A stretch of 64,000 nt of DNA from an uncultured Pelagibacteraceae bacterium. Lineage in GTDB: Bacteria > Pseudomonadota > Alphaproteobacteria > Pelagibacterales > Pelagibacteraceae. The DNA is taken from the NCBI GenBank assembly GCA_902629695.1, contig CACORY010000003.1, forward strand, positions 16,730-80,729, in the 5' to 3' direction. The notes under the pieces were generated by a model. It saw only the letters and a program-made list of their open reading frames with translations. It was not told the origin of the DNA and searched no databases. Of this stretch, positions 46,027 through 55,953 are shown piece by piece. The translations under genes and the position numbers were made by a program. The first letter of the stretch is position 1. Every line of letters starts with the position of its first letter.

Positions 46027-47801
46027 TGAAATATCCTAAAGAGTACCTTAATGAGATCAAGACAAGATTAAAAGTTTCTACAGTTGTATCAAAAACAGTT
46101 GCATTAAAAAAAAGAGGAAAAGAGTTTGTAGGCCTATCTCCATTTAAAAATGAAAAAACTCCATCATTCACTGTTAATGATGAAAAAGAATTTTATCATT
46201 GTTTTGCAACATCAGAACATGGCAATATTTTTGATTTTATTATGAAAACACAAAATCTTAAGTTTAGCGAAGCAGTAAAACATTTGGCACAATTTGCAGG
46301 TATGCAGCCCTATATTTTTTCAAAACAAGATGAAGAAAGAGAAAAAAAATGGAAAGAATATCAATCAATTTATAATCAATATGTAGATTTTTATCATGAT
46401 GAGCTTTTGAAAAATGAAAGTTATACAGCTGCTAGAGACTACCTAAAAAAACGATCATTAAATAAAGATGAAGTTAAAAAATTCAAAATAGGCTATGTGG
46501 CTAAAAATCCAAAATTTTTTGAGAAAATAAGTAAAGAATTTAGTGAACAAACTTTAGCAGAAACAGGTTTGTTTTATTTTGATGAAAAAAAAAAAATTAA
46601 CGTCGAAAGATTTCGAGGCAGGTTAATTTTTCCAATTAATAATATTTCAGGTCAACCAATAGCTTTAGGTGGAAGAATTATAGAAAATCTAGATTATTTA
46701 GCTAAGTATATTAATTCACCTGAAACCAATTTTTTTAAAAAAGGATCAAATTTATATAATTTGGATTTAGCAAGAAAACTCTCAAATAAAATAAATCATA
46801 TTTACCTAGTAGAGGGTTATATGGACGTGGTTGGACTTAGTAAAAGTGGAATAGAAAATGCAGTTGCAAATCTAGGCACATCTTTAACTGATAAACAAAT
46901 TTTAACTTTAAATCAGTTTTTTGATGATATCATTATTTGTTTTGATGGTGATGAAAGTGGTTATAAAGCAGCTTTAAGAGCTGCAGAAAATTCTATGAAA
47001 CATCTAAAACCAGAAAAACAAATTTCATTTTTGTTTTTACCAAATAAAGAAGACCCAGATAGTTTTGTTAATAAAAAAGGAAAAAATTATTTTTTAGATT
47101 TTACAAAAAAAAACAAAGTACCAATACATCAATTTATTTTTGATCATCACAAAAAAAAAACAGAAAATAACCCTTCCTCAATGGCTATTTTAGATAAAAA
47201 ATTAAGATCAATTACTAACAATATAAATGATAGTTTTATTAAAAAGTATGTTTTAGAATATTTTTTGGAAAAACTCTCTGAGCTAGCTCCGTATACAAGC
47301 CAAAGGAATAAACAAAATTTTTTTAAAAAAACCAAATCCCTTGAATCAACTAGAAAATATTTTAAAGAAAGCGAAAAATTATCAGGTGTTGAATTAAAAG
47401 AATTTTCTTTACTTTATTTATTAATAAATAATTTAAAATTAGTACAAGAAAACATTGGTATATTAGAAAATGTTAAATTATTTACTGAAGTTAATAAACA
47501 AATTTTTAATAAGACTGTTTCTATACTGAAAACTAAAAGTGATTTAATTTTAAGTGACCTTGATATAGATAAACAATTAATTGATAAGATAAATAAGTTT
47601 GCTCCAATAAAATATATTTTAAGAAATAGGCCAGATGATCCTCATCATGTTTTAGAATTGTTAGAAGATATAATTCGAGATTTAAACAATTTAGATTTAG
47701 AGTTTAGAATACAAGAGCTAGAATCAAAGTTTTCAAAAGATTTGAGTGAAGTGACTTTTAACGAGCTAAAAGAGCTAAAAAAGAAGCAAAATGTCAATTA
47801 A
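46026..47801 (+). CDS. dnaG: DNA primase
   Basis: SPFKNEKTPSFTVNDEKEFYHCF, LVEGYMDVVGLSKSGIENAVANLGTSLT TOPRIM. Confidence 0.96.
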   Translation: MKYPKEYLNEIKTRLKVSTVVSKTVALKKRGKEFVGLSPFKNEKTPSFTVNDEKEFYHCFATSEHGNIFDFIMKTQNLKFSEAVKHLAQFAGMQPYIFSKQDEEREKKWKEYQSIYNQYVDFYHDELLKNESYTAARDYLKKRSLNKDEVKKFKIGYVAKNPKFFEKISKEFSEQTLAETGLFYFDEKKKINVERFRGRLIFPINNISGQPIALGGRIIENLDYLAKYINSPETNFFKKGSNLYNLDLARKLSNKINHIYLVEGYMDVVGLSKSGIENAVANLGTSLTDKQILTLNQFFDDIIICFDGDESGYKAALRAAENSMKHLKPEKQISFLFLPNKEDPDSFVNKKGKNYFLDFTKKNKVPIHQFIFDHHKKKTENNPSSMAILDKKLRSITNNINDSFIKKYVLEYFLEKLSELAPYTSQRNKQNFFKKTKSLESTRKYFKESEKLSGVELKEFSLLYLLINNLKLVQENIGILENVKLFTEVNKQIFNKTVSILKTKSDLILSDLDIDKQLIDKINKFAPIKYILRNRPDDPHHVLELLEDIIRDLNNLDLEFRIQELESKFSKDLSEVTFNELKELKKKQNVN

Positions 47802-47868
47802 GATAAATAAATTAATAATGGATTTTTGCAAATTAGAGATTATATAAGACTCTTCAAATTGTATTGTT

Positions 47869-49695
47869 GTGGAAAGAATTATTACTAAATCATTCGCTAG
47901 ATTAATGGGGAGAGGAACTCATAGAGGTTTCATTACTCATGAAGAGTTAAGCAAGTCATTAGGTAAAAGAAATTTATCGGATGAAAATCTTGCTCAAGCT
48001 TTTATTCACATTCTAAATGAGAAAATCACACTTGTAGAAAAAAAATCTGACTACAAGGTTTTAAGAAAAAAAGAAAAATCTTCTAAAGAAGAAGGTAAAT
48101 CAATTGAAAAAAGTGATGATCCTATAAGAATGTATTTAAGAGAGATGGGAGGTGTTGAGTTACTTTCTAGAGAGGGAGAGATTGCAATTGCAAAAAGAAT
48201 AGAAGCTGGGAAAGATGTTATGTTAATCGCACTATCTCAAAGTCCAATTACAGCACAACAATTTTTTGAGTGGGATGAAAAGTTACAAAATGAGGAAATT
48301 TTAGTAAGAGAAATTATAGATATTGATACAAATTACATGGAAGATGAGTCTACAGGCCCGAGTGCAAAACAAAAAAATTCAGCAGATGTTGATAAAGATG
48401 AAAATTCAAATGATGAAAGTGATGATGATTTTAATCCAACACTTGCTGCTATGGAAAGTGAAATAAAACCCAAAGTTTTAAAAACTGTAAAATTTTTGAC
48501 CAAAGAATATAATAAGCTTATAAGATATCAAAAAGAAAAACTAGATTGTGTTTTAAAATCAGAAACATTTTCATCTGCAAAAGAAAAAAGCTATGAAAAA
48601 ATAGTTGATGAAATCTTAAAAAATATTAAATCTCTTCAACTTTCTCCATCTGTGCTAGAGGATCTCGTTCAAAAACATTATGTTGAAAATAGAAAAATTC
48701 TTTCACTAGAGGGAAATTTATTAAGACTTGCTATGAATAACAAAATTTCTAGAGGTGAATTTATAAAATTTTATGTAGGTAATGAAATAAATCCTAATCT
48801 TAAAAAATTTTTAGACACAAATTCTACCTGGAAAGAATTTTTTTCTAAAAACAAAGATGAATTTAAAAATATTAAGGAAAGATTAATTGAGATAAGTCAT
48901 AAGCTGGGAATTTCGGTGACTGATTTCAAAAAATTAGTTAGTAGGGTTCAGAAGGGTGAAAAAGAGTCGAGGATTGCAAAAAAAGAAATGGTTGAGGCAA
49001 ACCTAAGATTGGTAATATCAATTGCAAAAAAATATACAAATAGAGGACTTCAATTCCTGGATTTAATCCAAGAGGGCAATATTGGTTTAATGAAAGCAGT
49101 TGATAAATTTGAATATAGAAGAGGTTATAAGTTTTCAACATATGCTACTTGGTGGATTAGGCAAGCAATTACAAGATCAATTGCTGATCAAGCCAGAACT
49201 ATCAGAATTCCAGTCCATATGATTGAGACAATAAATAAAATTGTTAGAACACAAAGACTAATACTTAGTGAATATGGTCGAGAGGCAACACCTGAGGAAT
49301 TAGCAAAAAAACTTCGAATGCCTTTAGATAAGGTAAGAAAAGTTTTAAAAATTTCAAAAGAACCAGTTTCATTGGAAAAACCAGTTGGTGATGAAGAAGA
49401 TAGCAGCTTAGGAGATTTTATTGAAGATACAAAAGCACTTGCTCCATTGGAACAAGCGATCAAATCTAATTTGGGAGAGGCAACAACAAAAATTCTTTCA
49501 ACTTTAACACCTAGGGAAGAAAGAGTTTTAAGAATGAGATTTGGTGTAGGGATGAATACAGATCATACACTCGAAGAAGTTGGTTTGCAATTTTCTGTTA
49601 CAAGAGAAAGAATTCGACAAATTGAAGCTAAAGCTTTAAGAAAGTTAAAGCATCCTAGCAGATCTAAGCAATTAAAAAGTTTCTTAGAAAGTTAG
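47869..49695 (+). CDS. rpoD: RNA polymerase primary sigma factor (GTG start)
   Basis: [83 protein letters not shown]. Confidence 0.98.
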   Translation: MERIITKSFARLMGRGTHRGFITHEELSKSLGKRNLSDENLAQAFIHILNEKITLVEKKSDYKVLRKKEKSSKEEGKSIEKSDDPIRMYLREMGGVELLSREGEIAIAKRIEAGKDVMLIALSQSPITAQQFFEWDEKLQNEEILVREIIDIDTNYMEDESTGPSAKQKNSADVDKDENSNDESDDDFNPTLAAMESEIKPKVLKTVKFLTKEYNKLIRYQKEKLDCVLKSETFSSAKEKSYEKIVDEILKNIKSLQLSPSVLEDLVQKHYVENRKILSLEGNLLRLAMNNKISRGEFIKFYVGNEINPNLKKFLDTNSTWKEFFSKNKDEFKNIKERLIEISHKLGISVTDFKKLVSRVQKGEKESRIAKKEMVEANLRLVISIAKKYTNRGLQFLDLIQEGNIGLMKAVDKFEYRRGYKFSTYATWWIRQAITRSIADQARTIRIPVHMIETINKIVRTQRLILSEYGREATPEELAKKLRMPLDKVRKVLKISKEPVSLEKPVGDEEDSSLGDFIEDTKALAPLEQAIKSNLGEATTKILSTLTPREERVLRMRFGVGMNTDHTLEEVGLQFSVTRERIRQIEAKALRKLKHPSRSKQLKSFLES

Positions 49696-49707
49696 ATTTA
49701 ATTATTT

Positions 49708-49782
49708 GGGCCGTTAGCTCAATAGTAGAGTACTGCATTGACATTGCAGGGGTAGTTGGAGCGTAACCAACACGGCCCACCA
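49708..49782 (+). tRNA. tRNA-Val(GAC), CCA encoded, atypical D-loop and T-loop
   Basis: Acceptor GGGCCGT/ACGGCCC, anticodon stem CTGCA/TGCAG with loop TTGACAT, T-stem GTTGG/CCAAC but T-loop AGCGTAA. Confidence 0.85.
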
Positions 49783-49856
49783 TTAAATTGTTTTTTGAAA
49801 ATTGATATTCAAACTTGATTAACAATTATATTGATGTAAAACTTTCTAATGCTTTA

Positions 49857-49933
49857 GGGCCTGTAGCTCAGTTGGTTAGAGCAGTACACTCATAATGTAT
49901 TGGTCCCAGGTTCGAGTCCTGGCGGGCCCACCA
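49857..49933 (+). tRNA. tRNA with CAT anticodon; most likely tRNA-Ile2 (lysidine type) rather than Met
   Basis: Cloverleaf GGGCCTG/CGGGCCC, anticodon loop CTCATAA, T-loop TTCGAGT, encoded CCA; body resembles ileX-type tRNAs. Confidence 0.9.
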
Positions 49934-49944
49934 TTGCAACATAA

Positions 49945-50535
49945 TTACTCTTGTGAGAACTCCTCTAAAACTTTAAATAGAGCATTTATATCATTGTTAT
50001 TTGAATTTAAAATTGATGCAAATTCCTCTTTTTGAGTTCTTGCTAAACTTAATCCTTCAATTATTAAATCTCTTATTAATGGGTTTGTTGGATCTTTTGT
50101 GTAAACTCTCCATGTAATTTTTATTTCAGGTCTCTCATTTGTGGCCTTAAGTAGGCTGTTTACAATAGTATATTTCTCATTAAGAACCTCTTTATCTTGT
50201 ACGTCAATTTCTGGGTTTGTGTATTCTGATAATCTGCTAGAAAAGCTTTTTAAAAAATAACTTTCGAAAAGTTTAGAATATTTGGTTTTTTCATTATCAT
50301 TTAAATTTTTTCTTATTGCACCTAGAGTATAAAAACCAATTCCTCTAATATCTACAGTCTCTTTAGCGATAAGCTTAAGTTTATCTATCTTTTCTTTTTT
50401 AGTTAAATCCTCTGATAAGACTTTTGAAGCTCTATTAACAGTTGATTGAACAAATACATCTGGCTCAATCGAATGACTAATAATATAATTATTTAGGAAT
50501 ATTAATATTAGAAAAATTAATTTATAGTTTTTCAT
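49945..50535 (-). CDS. MlaC-like phospholipid-binding ABC transport protein
   Basis: Signal peptide; RGIGFYTLGAIRKNLNDNEKTKYSKLFESYFLKSF. Confidence 0.88.
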   Translation of the reverse strand: MKNYKLIFLILIFLNNYIISHSIEPDVFVQSTVNRASKVLSEDLTKKEKIDKLKLIAKETVDIRGIGFYTLGAIRKNLNDNEKTKYSKLFESYFLKSFSSRLSEYTNPEIDVQDKEVLNEKYTIVNSLLKATNERPEIKITWRVYTKDPTNPLIRDLIIEGLSLARTQKEEFASILNSNNNDINALFKVLEEFSQE

Positions 50536-50549
50536 AACTTAGCTTATAA

Positions 50550-51335
50550 TTAATTATCTAATTCTTCCCAATCACTATCATTTTGAGTATTGATAGTTTT
50601 CTTAGTATTTAGAATTTTTTGTTGTCTATCTTGTAAGTATAAACTTTTTACAGATGCATAAAAATCTAAAGAATTTTCCTCTAAGTTTTCTATAGCATCA
50701 TAATTTTTAGCTCTAAAATCTACCCCGGTTGTTACTTTTGAGGCATAATAATCAATGTCACTAAAATATTGTGTGTCGTTTTTGATAGAAACATTATACC
50801 ACGGGTCACCGCCCATAAAGTTTGCAACTGATGAAATAGCATCTCTCGTTGTGCTCGGACCTAAAATTGGAAGCACGATATAACATCCTGGTCCTACTCC
50901 GTGTTTAGCTAAGGTTTGTCCATAATCCTCTTTCTCATATTCTGACAGACCCATTAATTCAGCAACATCGAATATTCCAAAAATACCTAGAGTTGTATTA
51001 ATTATTAATCTTCCTGTATTAACGCCTGCTTTTTTCAAATCACCTTGAAGAATATTATTTGGAATAGTTACTAAATTAGAAAGATTATCCATTGAATTTC
51101 CAACACCAGTTCTAATTGAAGTAGGCAAAATATTATATGCGCTTGCGAGAGGTTTTATAATAGCCCCATCCAAAGCCTGATTGAAAGCAAATGTCGCCCT
51201 ATTAAACTTCTCTGAACAATCTTTAATTTCAGATGGTTGATTTTTTTTTAATATTAATTCTCCATCTGTCCCCGCAACTGCATTAAAAGTTAACGCAAAA
51301 GTTGTAACTAACAAAATTGTAAATCTTCTCATCAT
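50550..51335 (-). CDS. MlaA/VacJ-family lipid asymmetry protein
   Basis: FNRATFAFNQALDGAIIKPLASAYNILPTSIRTGVGN, GVGPGCYIVLPILGPSTTRDA. Confidence 0.92.
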   Translation of the reverse strand: MMRRFTILLVTTFALTFNAVAGTDGELILKKNQPSEIKDCSEKFNRATFAFNQALDGAIIKPLASAYNILPTSIRTGVGNSMDNLSNLVTIPNNILQGDLKKAGVNTGRLIINTTLGIFGIFDVAELMGLSEYEKEDYGQTLAKHGVGPGCYIVLPILGPSTTRDAISSVANFMGGDPWYNVSIKNDTQYFSDIDYYASKVTTGVDFRAKNYDAIENLEENSLDFYASVKSLYLQDRQQKILNTKKTINTQNDSDWEELDN

Positions 51336-51377
51336 AATTGATTTATATTATATAAAGAACTAATGTAAATTAAGATT

Positions 51378-52124
51378 TTGTTACAAATGATGCTTAAAAA
51401 AGGCCTAAATTTGATAAGAAATTACTCTATCAATTTTGATATTCCAGAAAGAAACAACAAAGATATAAATTTTATTATTATTCACTATACTGGAATGAAA
51501 AGTGAAACAGCGGCAATTAAAAGACTGTGTAATTCAAAATCAAAAGTAAGCTCACATTATTTTATAAAAAAAAATGGAGAAATATTAAATCTTATACCTG
51601 ATAATTATATTGCTTGGCATGCTGGTAAGTCACAGTGGAAAAAAAAAAATTTTTTAAATAAAGAGTCAATTGGTATTGAGATCCAAAACCCTGGTCATTC
51701 ATCTTATTATTCAAATTTTTCAGAAAAACAAATTGTTGCATTAAAAAAATTATTAAGATTTTTAATGAAAAAATACAAAGTTTTAAAAAGAAATGTATTG
51801 GGTCATTCAGATGTAGCACCAATAAGAAAAAAAGATCCTGGTGAAAAATTTCCCTGGCATAGACTTTCAAAAGAAGGATTTTGTATATGGCATAAACTAA
51901 AAAAAAAAAATTTAGAAAAGTCTAGGAAATTAAATCTTTCAAATTTTGATAAGAAGATATTTTTAAATAACTTAAAAAAGATAGGATATAACTGTGCTAA
52001 AGGTTACAGGAATAATATTAAGCAGAGATTATTAACAACAGCCTTTCAAAGAAGGTTTAGACAAGAATTAGTTGATGGCAAAATTGATAAAGAATGCTTC
52101 TTAATTAGTCAGAATTTGATTTAA
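51378..52124 (+). CDS. N-acetylmuramoyl-L-alanine amidase (amidase_2, AmiD-like)
   Basis: IIHYTGMKSETAAIKRLC, SSHYFIKKNGEI, AWHAGKSQW, VLGHSDVAPIRKKDPGEKFPW. Confidence 0.92.
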   Translation: MLQMMLKKGLNLIRNYSINFDIPERNNKDINFIIIHYTGMKSETAAIKRLCNSKSKVSSHYFIKKNGEILNLIPDNYIAWHAGKSQWKKKNFLNKESIGIEIQNPGHSSYYSNFSEKQIVALKKLLRFLMKKYKVLKRNVLGHSDVAPIRKKDPGEKFPWHRLSKEGFCIWHKLKKKNLEKSRKLNLSNFDKKIFLNNLKKIGYNCAKGYRNNIKQRLLTTAFQRRFRQELVDGKIDKECFLISQNLI

Positions 52125-52169
52125 TTAAAAATTATCATTGAAATTACAAAATTATGTTGTAAAGATTAA

Positions 52170-52526
52170 CCGCCAGATAAATGACTTGTCGCTTTAATAA
52201 ATTAAAGAGGAAAGTCCGGGCTCCACAAGGATACAGTGCCAGATAATATCTGGCAGGGGTAACCCTAGGGACAGTGCCACAGAAAACAAACCGCCATAAC
52301 ATGGCAAGGGTGAAAAGGTGTGGTAAGAGCACACCGGTTCTATTGGTAACAATGAACGCTGGAAAACCCCACTGGGAGCAAGGCTAAGTAGAGATAACAT
52401 TGTTTAAAAACTAAAAGCCATCCTTGGCTAGTTATCAGGGTTAGCTGCTTGAGCTTAAGAGCGATCTTAAGCCTAGAGAAATGATAGGTTTAAATGACAG
52501 AACCCGGCTTACAGTTTATCTGGCAT
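52170..52526 (+). ncRNA. rnpB: RNase P RNA (bacterial A type)
   Basis: GAGGAAAGTCCGGGCTCCACA core, CAGGGGTAACCCTAGGGACAGTGCCACAGAAA, closing helix GCCAGATAAA (52172-52181) with TTTATCTGGC (52515-52524). Confidence 0.96.
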
Positions 52527-52612
52527 ATTCTATTTAAGATTTATCCTAAATGTTCACATTTTGATACAATTTTTAATGATTAGCACAATTATTAAATTAT
52601 AAATTGTATGTA

Positions 52613-52641
52613 TTGACACTTTTCCTAAAAGCCCATAATAT
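52613..52641 (+). promoter_or_regulatory. Putative sigma70 promoter of mraZ: TTGACA (52613-52618), 17 nt, TAATAT (52636-52641)
   Basis: Consensus -35, ideal spacer, near-consensus -10. Confidence 0.7.
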
Positions 52642-52655
52642 CCCATAAATTCCCA
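52632..52655 (-). promoter_or_regulatory. Putative MraZ operator: three TGGG boxes at 10-bp period
   Basis: CCCA at 52632-52635, 52642-52645, 52652-52655 (TGGG on minus strand). Confidence 0.75.
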
Positions 52656-52684
52656 AATTGGGAAAATAATGGATTTTATGGTTT

Positions 52685-53140
52685 ATGTTTTTATCAACCT
52701 ACGAAAACAAATTAGACAAAAAAGGGAGGGTGTCAGTGCCAGCAAGCTTTAGGTCTTATCTATCTAATTTGGGTTATAACGGAATAATTTGTTTTCCATC
52801 TTTCAATAATCAATCAATTGAAGCTTGGCCACAAGACAGAATAGAAAAAATTTCTAATACAATAGACTCATTAAATCCTTTTGAAGAAAAAAGAGATTTT
52901 TTTGCAACATCAATTTTATCGGAAAGTACAAATTTACAATTTGATAGTGAGGGAAGAATTTTATTATCCTCAAAATTACTAAAGCATGCAAAAATTAAAA
53001 ATAGTATGATTTTTGTTGGACAAGGCAAAACCTTTCAAATATGGGAACCAGCAGTTTTTGAAAAATTTAAGATAAGTGCAAGAAAAAAAGCAAATATTAA
53101 TCGTGCAAGTCTTAAATGGGAGCAACAATTAAATAAATAA
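52685..53140 (+). CDS. mraZ: Transcriptional regulator MraZ
   Basis: STYENKLDKKGRVSVPASFRSYL; duplicated AbrB-like fold (FDSEGRILLSSKLLKHAKI). Confidence 0.95.
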   Translation: MFLSTYENKLDKKGRVSVPASFRSYLSNLGYNGIICFPSFNNQSIEAWPQDRIEKISNTIDSLNPFEEKRDFFATSILSESTNLQFDSEGRILLSSKLLKHAKIKNSMIFVGQGKTFQIWEPAVFEKFKISARKKANINRASLKWEQQLNK

Positions 53141-53155
53141 AGAGGGGATAATAAA

Positions 53156-54619
53156 ATGACAATAAACTTTAAGGTACCAGAAATAAAAGAATTAAAACCA
53201 AGAATATTGGTTCTTGGAGTTGGAGGAGCTGGAGGTAATGCAATAAATGAAATGATCGACGCAGGTGTAGAAGGTGTTGAATTCGTTGCTGTAAATACTG
53301 ATGCTCAAGATTTAAAAACAAGTAAGTCAAAAACTAGGATTCAAATTGGTTTAAATTTAACAAAAGGCTTAGGTGCTGGAGCAAAACACGAAATTGGCTT
53401 AGCAGCAGCGAATGAGTCTCTAAATGACATTGTTGATATTCTTAAAGGTGCCAATATGGTTTTTATTACAGCTGGAATGGGTGGAGGAACCGGTACAGGT
53501 GCTGCACATGTAATTGCAAGAGCTGCTAAAGAATTAAATATTCTTACAGTGGGCGTAGTAACTTTACCATTTTTATATGAAGCACCATCAAGAATGCGAA
53601 GAGCTCATGAAGGCCTTGAAGAACTAAGAAAACATGTAGATACTATTATAGTAATTCCAAACCAAAATTTATTTAAAATTGCAAATGAACAAACTACATA
53701 CAAAGAGTCTTTTCAACTATCAAACAGTATTCTAAGACATGGGGTTCAAAGTGTAACAGATTTGATGGTAAAAGATGGTTTAGTTAATTTAGATTTTGCG
53801 GACGTAGAAACTGTAATGAGTTCTATGGGTAAAGCAATGATGGGCACAGGTGAAGCTGAAGGAGAGGATAGAGCTGAAAAGGCAACTGAAATAGCTTTAA
53901 ATAACCCTCTAATTGATGACTATTCACTTAAAGGCGCAAAAGGTTTGTTAATTAATATCACTGGAGGAAATGATCTTAAACTTTTTGAAGTAGATGAAAT
54001 AGTAAATAAGATTAGATCTGAAGTTGATGCTGAAGCAGAGATTATAAATGGATCAATCATTGATCCATCATTAGATGGAAAAATTCGCGTATCTATTGTT
54101 GCGACTGCTTTAGATGGTCAACACCCTGAGTCAAAATCAGTAATTAATATGGTTCATCGTATTCAAAATCGTAATCCAGGATATTCTGACTTTACAACAG
54201 CAACTGGAACAAACCCTCACAACTTTTCTAATGCAAGTTCTAATCCGGTCTCGCATGGCGCTAATGCTTTAAAACTTGAGAATGAAATAGTAAATGAAAA
54301 TTTAAACAATCAAACAGTTGATGAGGTGAATAATCAATATCACGAGGAATTACTAAAGGATCAAGAAGCAAAAAGTATAGTTGAGAGTACCTCAGAAGAT
54401 GAAGAGAAATCTTTTTCTCAAGAAGCAATTAATAATAATGAGACAGAACACAATATAACTAATGATCTAAAAGAATTTGGTGTAGATACAGACGAACCAG
54501 ATTTGTTTAGTAATGATAATCTAAATTCATCTTCTGAAAGTTTATTAGGATCTGAAAAAGATGATCAAGAAGATGATGATCTTGAGATACCTGCATTTTT
54601 AAGAAGACAAAAAAATTAA
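53156..54619 (+). CDS. ftsZ: Cell division protein FtsZ
   Basis: [34 protein letters not shown]-terminal peptide [15 protein letters not shown]-like GAGGGG upstream. Confidence 0.98.
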   Translation: MTINFKVPEIKELKPRILVLGVGGAGGNAINEMIDAGVEGVEFVAVNTDAQDLKTSKSKTRIQIGLNLTKGLGAGAKHEIGLAAANESLNDIVDILKGANMVFITAGMGGGTGTGAAHVIARAAKELNILTVGVVTLPFLYEAPSRMRRAHEGLEELRKHVDTIIVIPNQNLFKIANEQTTYKESFQLSNSILRHGVQSVTDLMVKDGLVNLDFADVETVMSSMGKAMMGTGEAEGEDRAEKATEIALNNPLIDDYSLKGAKGLLINITGGNDLKLFEVDEIVNKIRSEVDAEAEIINGSIIDPSLDGKIRVSIVATALDGQHPESKSVINMVHRIQNRNPGYSDFTTATGTNPHNFSNASSNPVSHGANALKLENEIVNENLNNQTVDEVNNQYHEELLKDQEAKSIVESTSEDEEKSFSQEAINNNETEHNITNDLKEFGVDTDEPDLFSNDNLNSSSESLLGSEKDDQEDDDLEIPAFLRRQKN

Positions 54620-54637
54620 TGGTCTTCGAAAAAATAA

Positions 54638-55648
54638 ATGGAAGCCACCATGGTACTGGATACTCCAAAACATTATCCGGTATTGCTAAATGAACTAATT
54701 AGCATTATTTCCCCTCAACATGGTGGCACATTTATTGATTGCACATTTGGGCAAGGCGGATATACAAAAAAAATTTTAAATTTTAAAAATACAAAAGTAA
54801 TTGCAATAGATAGAGATTTAAAAACTAAAGAAATAGCAGATAAATTTCTAAATAAATTTCATGATAGGTTTTCATTTAAAAATAAAAAATTTAGTCAGTT
54901 AGATAATCTAAAACTTAAAAATATTGATGTTAGAGCAGTTGTTTTTGATTTAGGATACTCATTAGTTCAAATAAAAGATCCTGATAAAGGATTATCATTT
55001 AATTCAATTGGGGATCTAAATATGCAGATGGGAATTAATGATTTTTCTGCATCTGATGTAATCAATAAATTAAATGTAAAAGAATTAGAAAAAATTTTTA
55101 AATTTTTTGGTGAGGAAAAAGATGCAAAAAAGATTGCAAATATTATCGTAAGAGAGAGAAAAAATAAGAAAATTGATACTCAAATTTTAGTAGAATTGAT
55201 TGAAAAAATTAAAAAAAAGAAAAATTTGAAAATCCATAATGCAACAAAAGTTTTTCAAGCTTTGAGAATTTTTGTAAATAAAGAAATTAGTGAATTGATA
55301 TTTGGTTTAATAACCGCTTCGAAAATTCTTAAAAAAAATGGAGTATTAGCTGTTGTAACCTTTCATTCTATTGAAGATAAAATAGTTAAATATTTTTTTA
55401 AAAGCTTATCCGAAAAAAAAAGTGTCTCAAGATATTTACCAAAATTAGAACAATCTGAAAAATTATTTTATCTAAAAGAAAAAAAACCAATTTTACCATC
55501 AATTAAAGAACTAAAAGAAAATATATCATCAAGATCTGCAAAACTTAGGTATTTAATTAAAAAGGATAATTCTTATCACTTTGAAAATGATATTTTAGAT
55601 AAATTTGAACATTTATTAAAGATTGAGAGTATTGGAGATAAGTTATGA
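54638..55648 (+). CDS. rsmH: 16S rRNA (cytosine1402-N4)-methyltransferase
   Basis: [48 protein letters not shown]. Confidence 0.97.
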   Translation: MEATMVLDTPKHYPVLLNELISIISPQHGGTFIDCTFGQGGYTKKILNFKNTKVIAIDRDLKTKEIADKFLNKFHDRFSFKNKKFSQLDNLKLKNIDVRAVVFDLGYSLVQIKDPDKGLSFNSIGDLNMQMGINDFSASDVINKLNVKELEKIFKFFGEEKDAKKIANIIVRERKNKKIDTQILVELIEKIKKKKNLKIHNATKVFQALRIFVNKEISELIFGLITASKILKKNGVLAVVTFHSIEDKIVKYFFKSLSEKKSVSRYLPKLEQSEKLFYLKEKKPILPSIKELKENISSRSAKLRYLIKKDNSYHFENDILDKFEHLLKIESIGDKL

Positions 55649-55953
55649 AAAAATTTTTAATTTTTTTCATTATACTACCCTTAATTTTATTAACTGCTTT
55701 CATTAAAAACTCAACAAAAAGAATAGATGATCAAATGTACGTGACTAAAGAAGAAATTAGGATTTTAAAAAAAGATTATGAGAGAAATAAATTGGAATAT
55801 GATTATCTCAGTTCAGCAGAAAAACTTTTGGAGTTCCATCGATTATATTTTGATGATGAGTTGATAAGAAAAGATATTAATCAAATAAGTTTACTTAAGA
55901 GAGTAAATAATGATCTTCATATTGAAAGATTAAAAATAAGTGTAGATAAATGA
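55645..55953 (+). CDS. FtsL-like cell division protein
   Basis: Small, single N-terminal TM then coiled region; between rsmH and ftsI. Confidence 0.7.
   Translation: MKKFLIFFIILPLILLTAFIKNSTKRIDDQMYVTKEEIRILKKDYERNKLEYDYLSSAEKLLEFHRLYFDDELIRKDINQISLLKRVNNDLHIERLKISVDK

Noticed and set aside
52144-52400. Two minus-strand ORFs (62 and 68 aa)
   Set aside because: They lie across RNase P RNA on the opposite strand; not plausible proteins.
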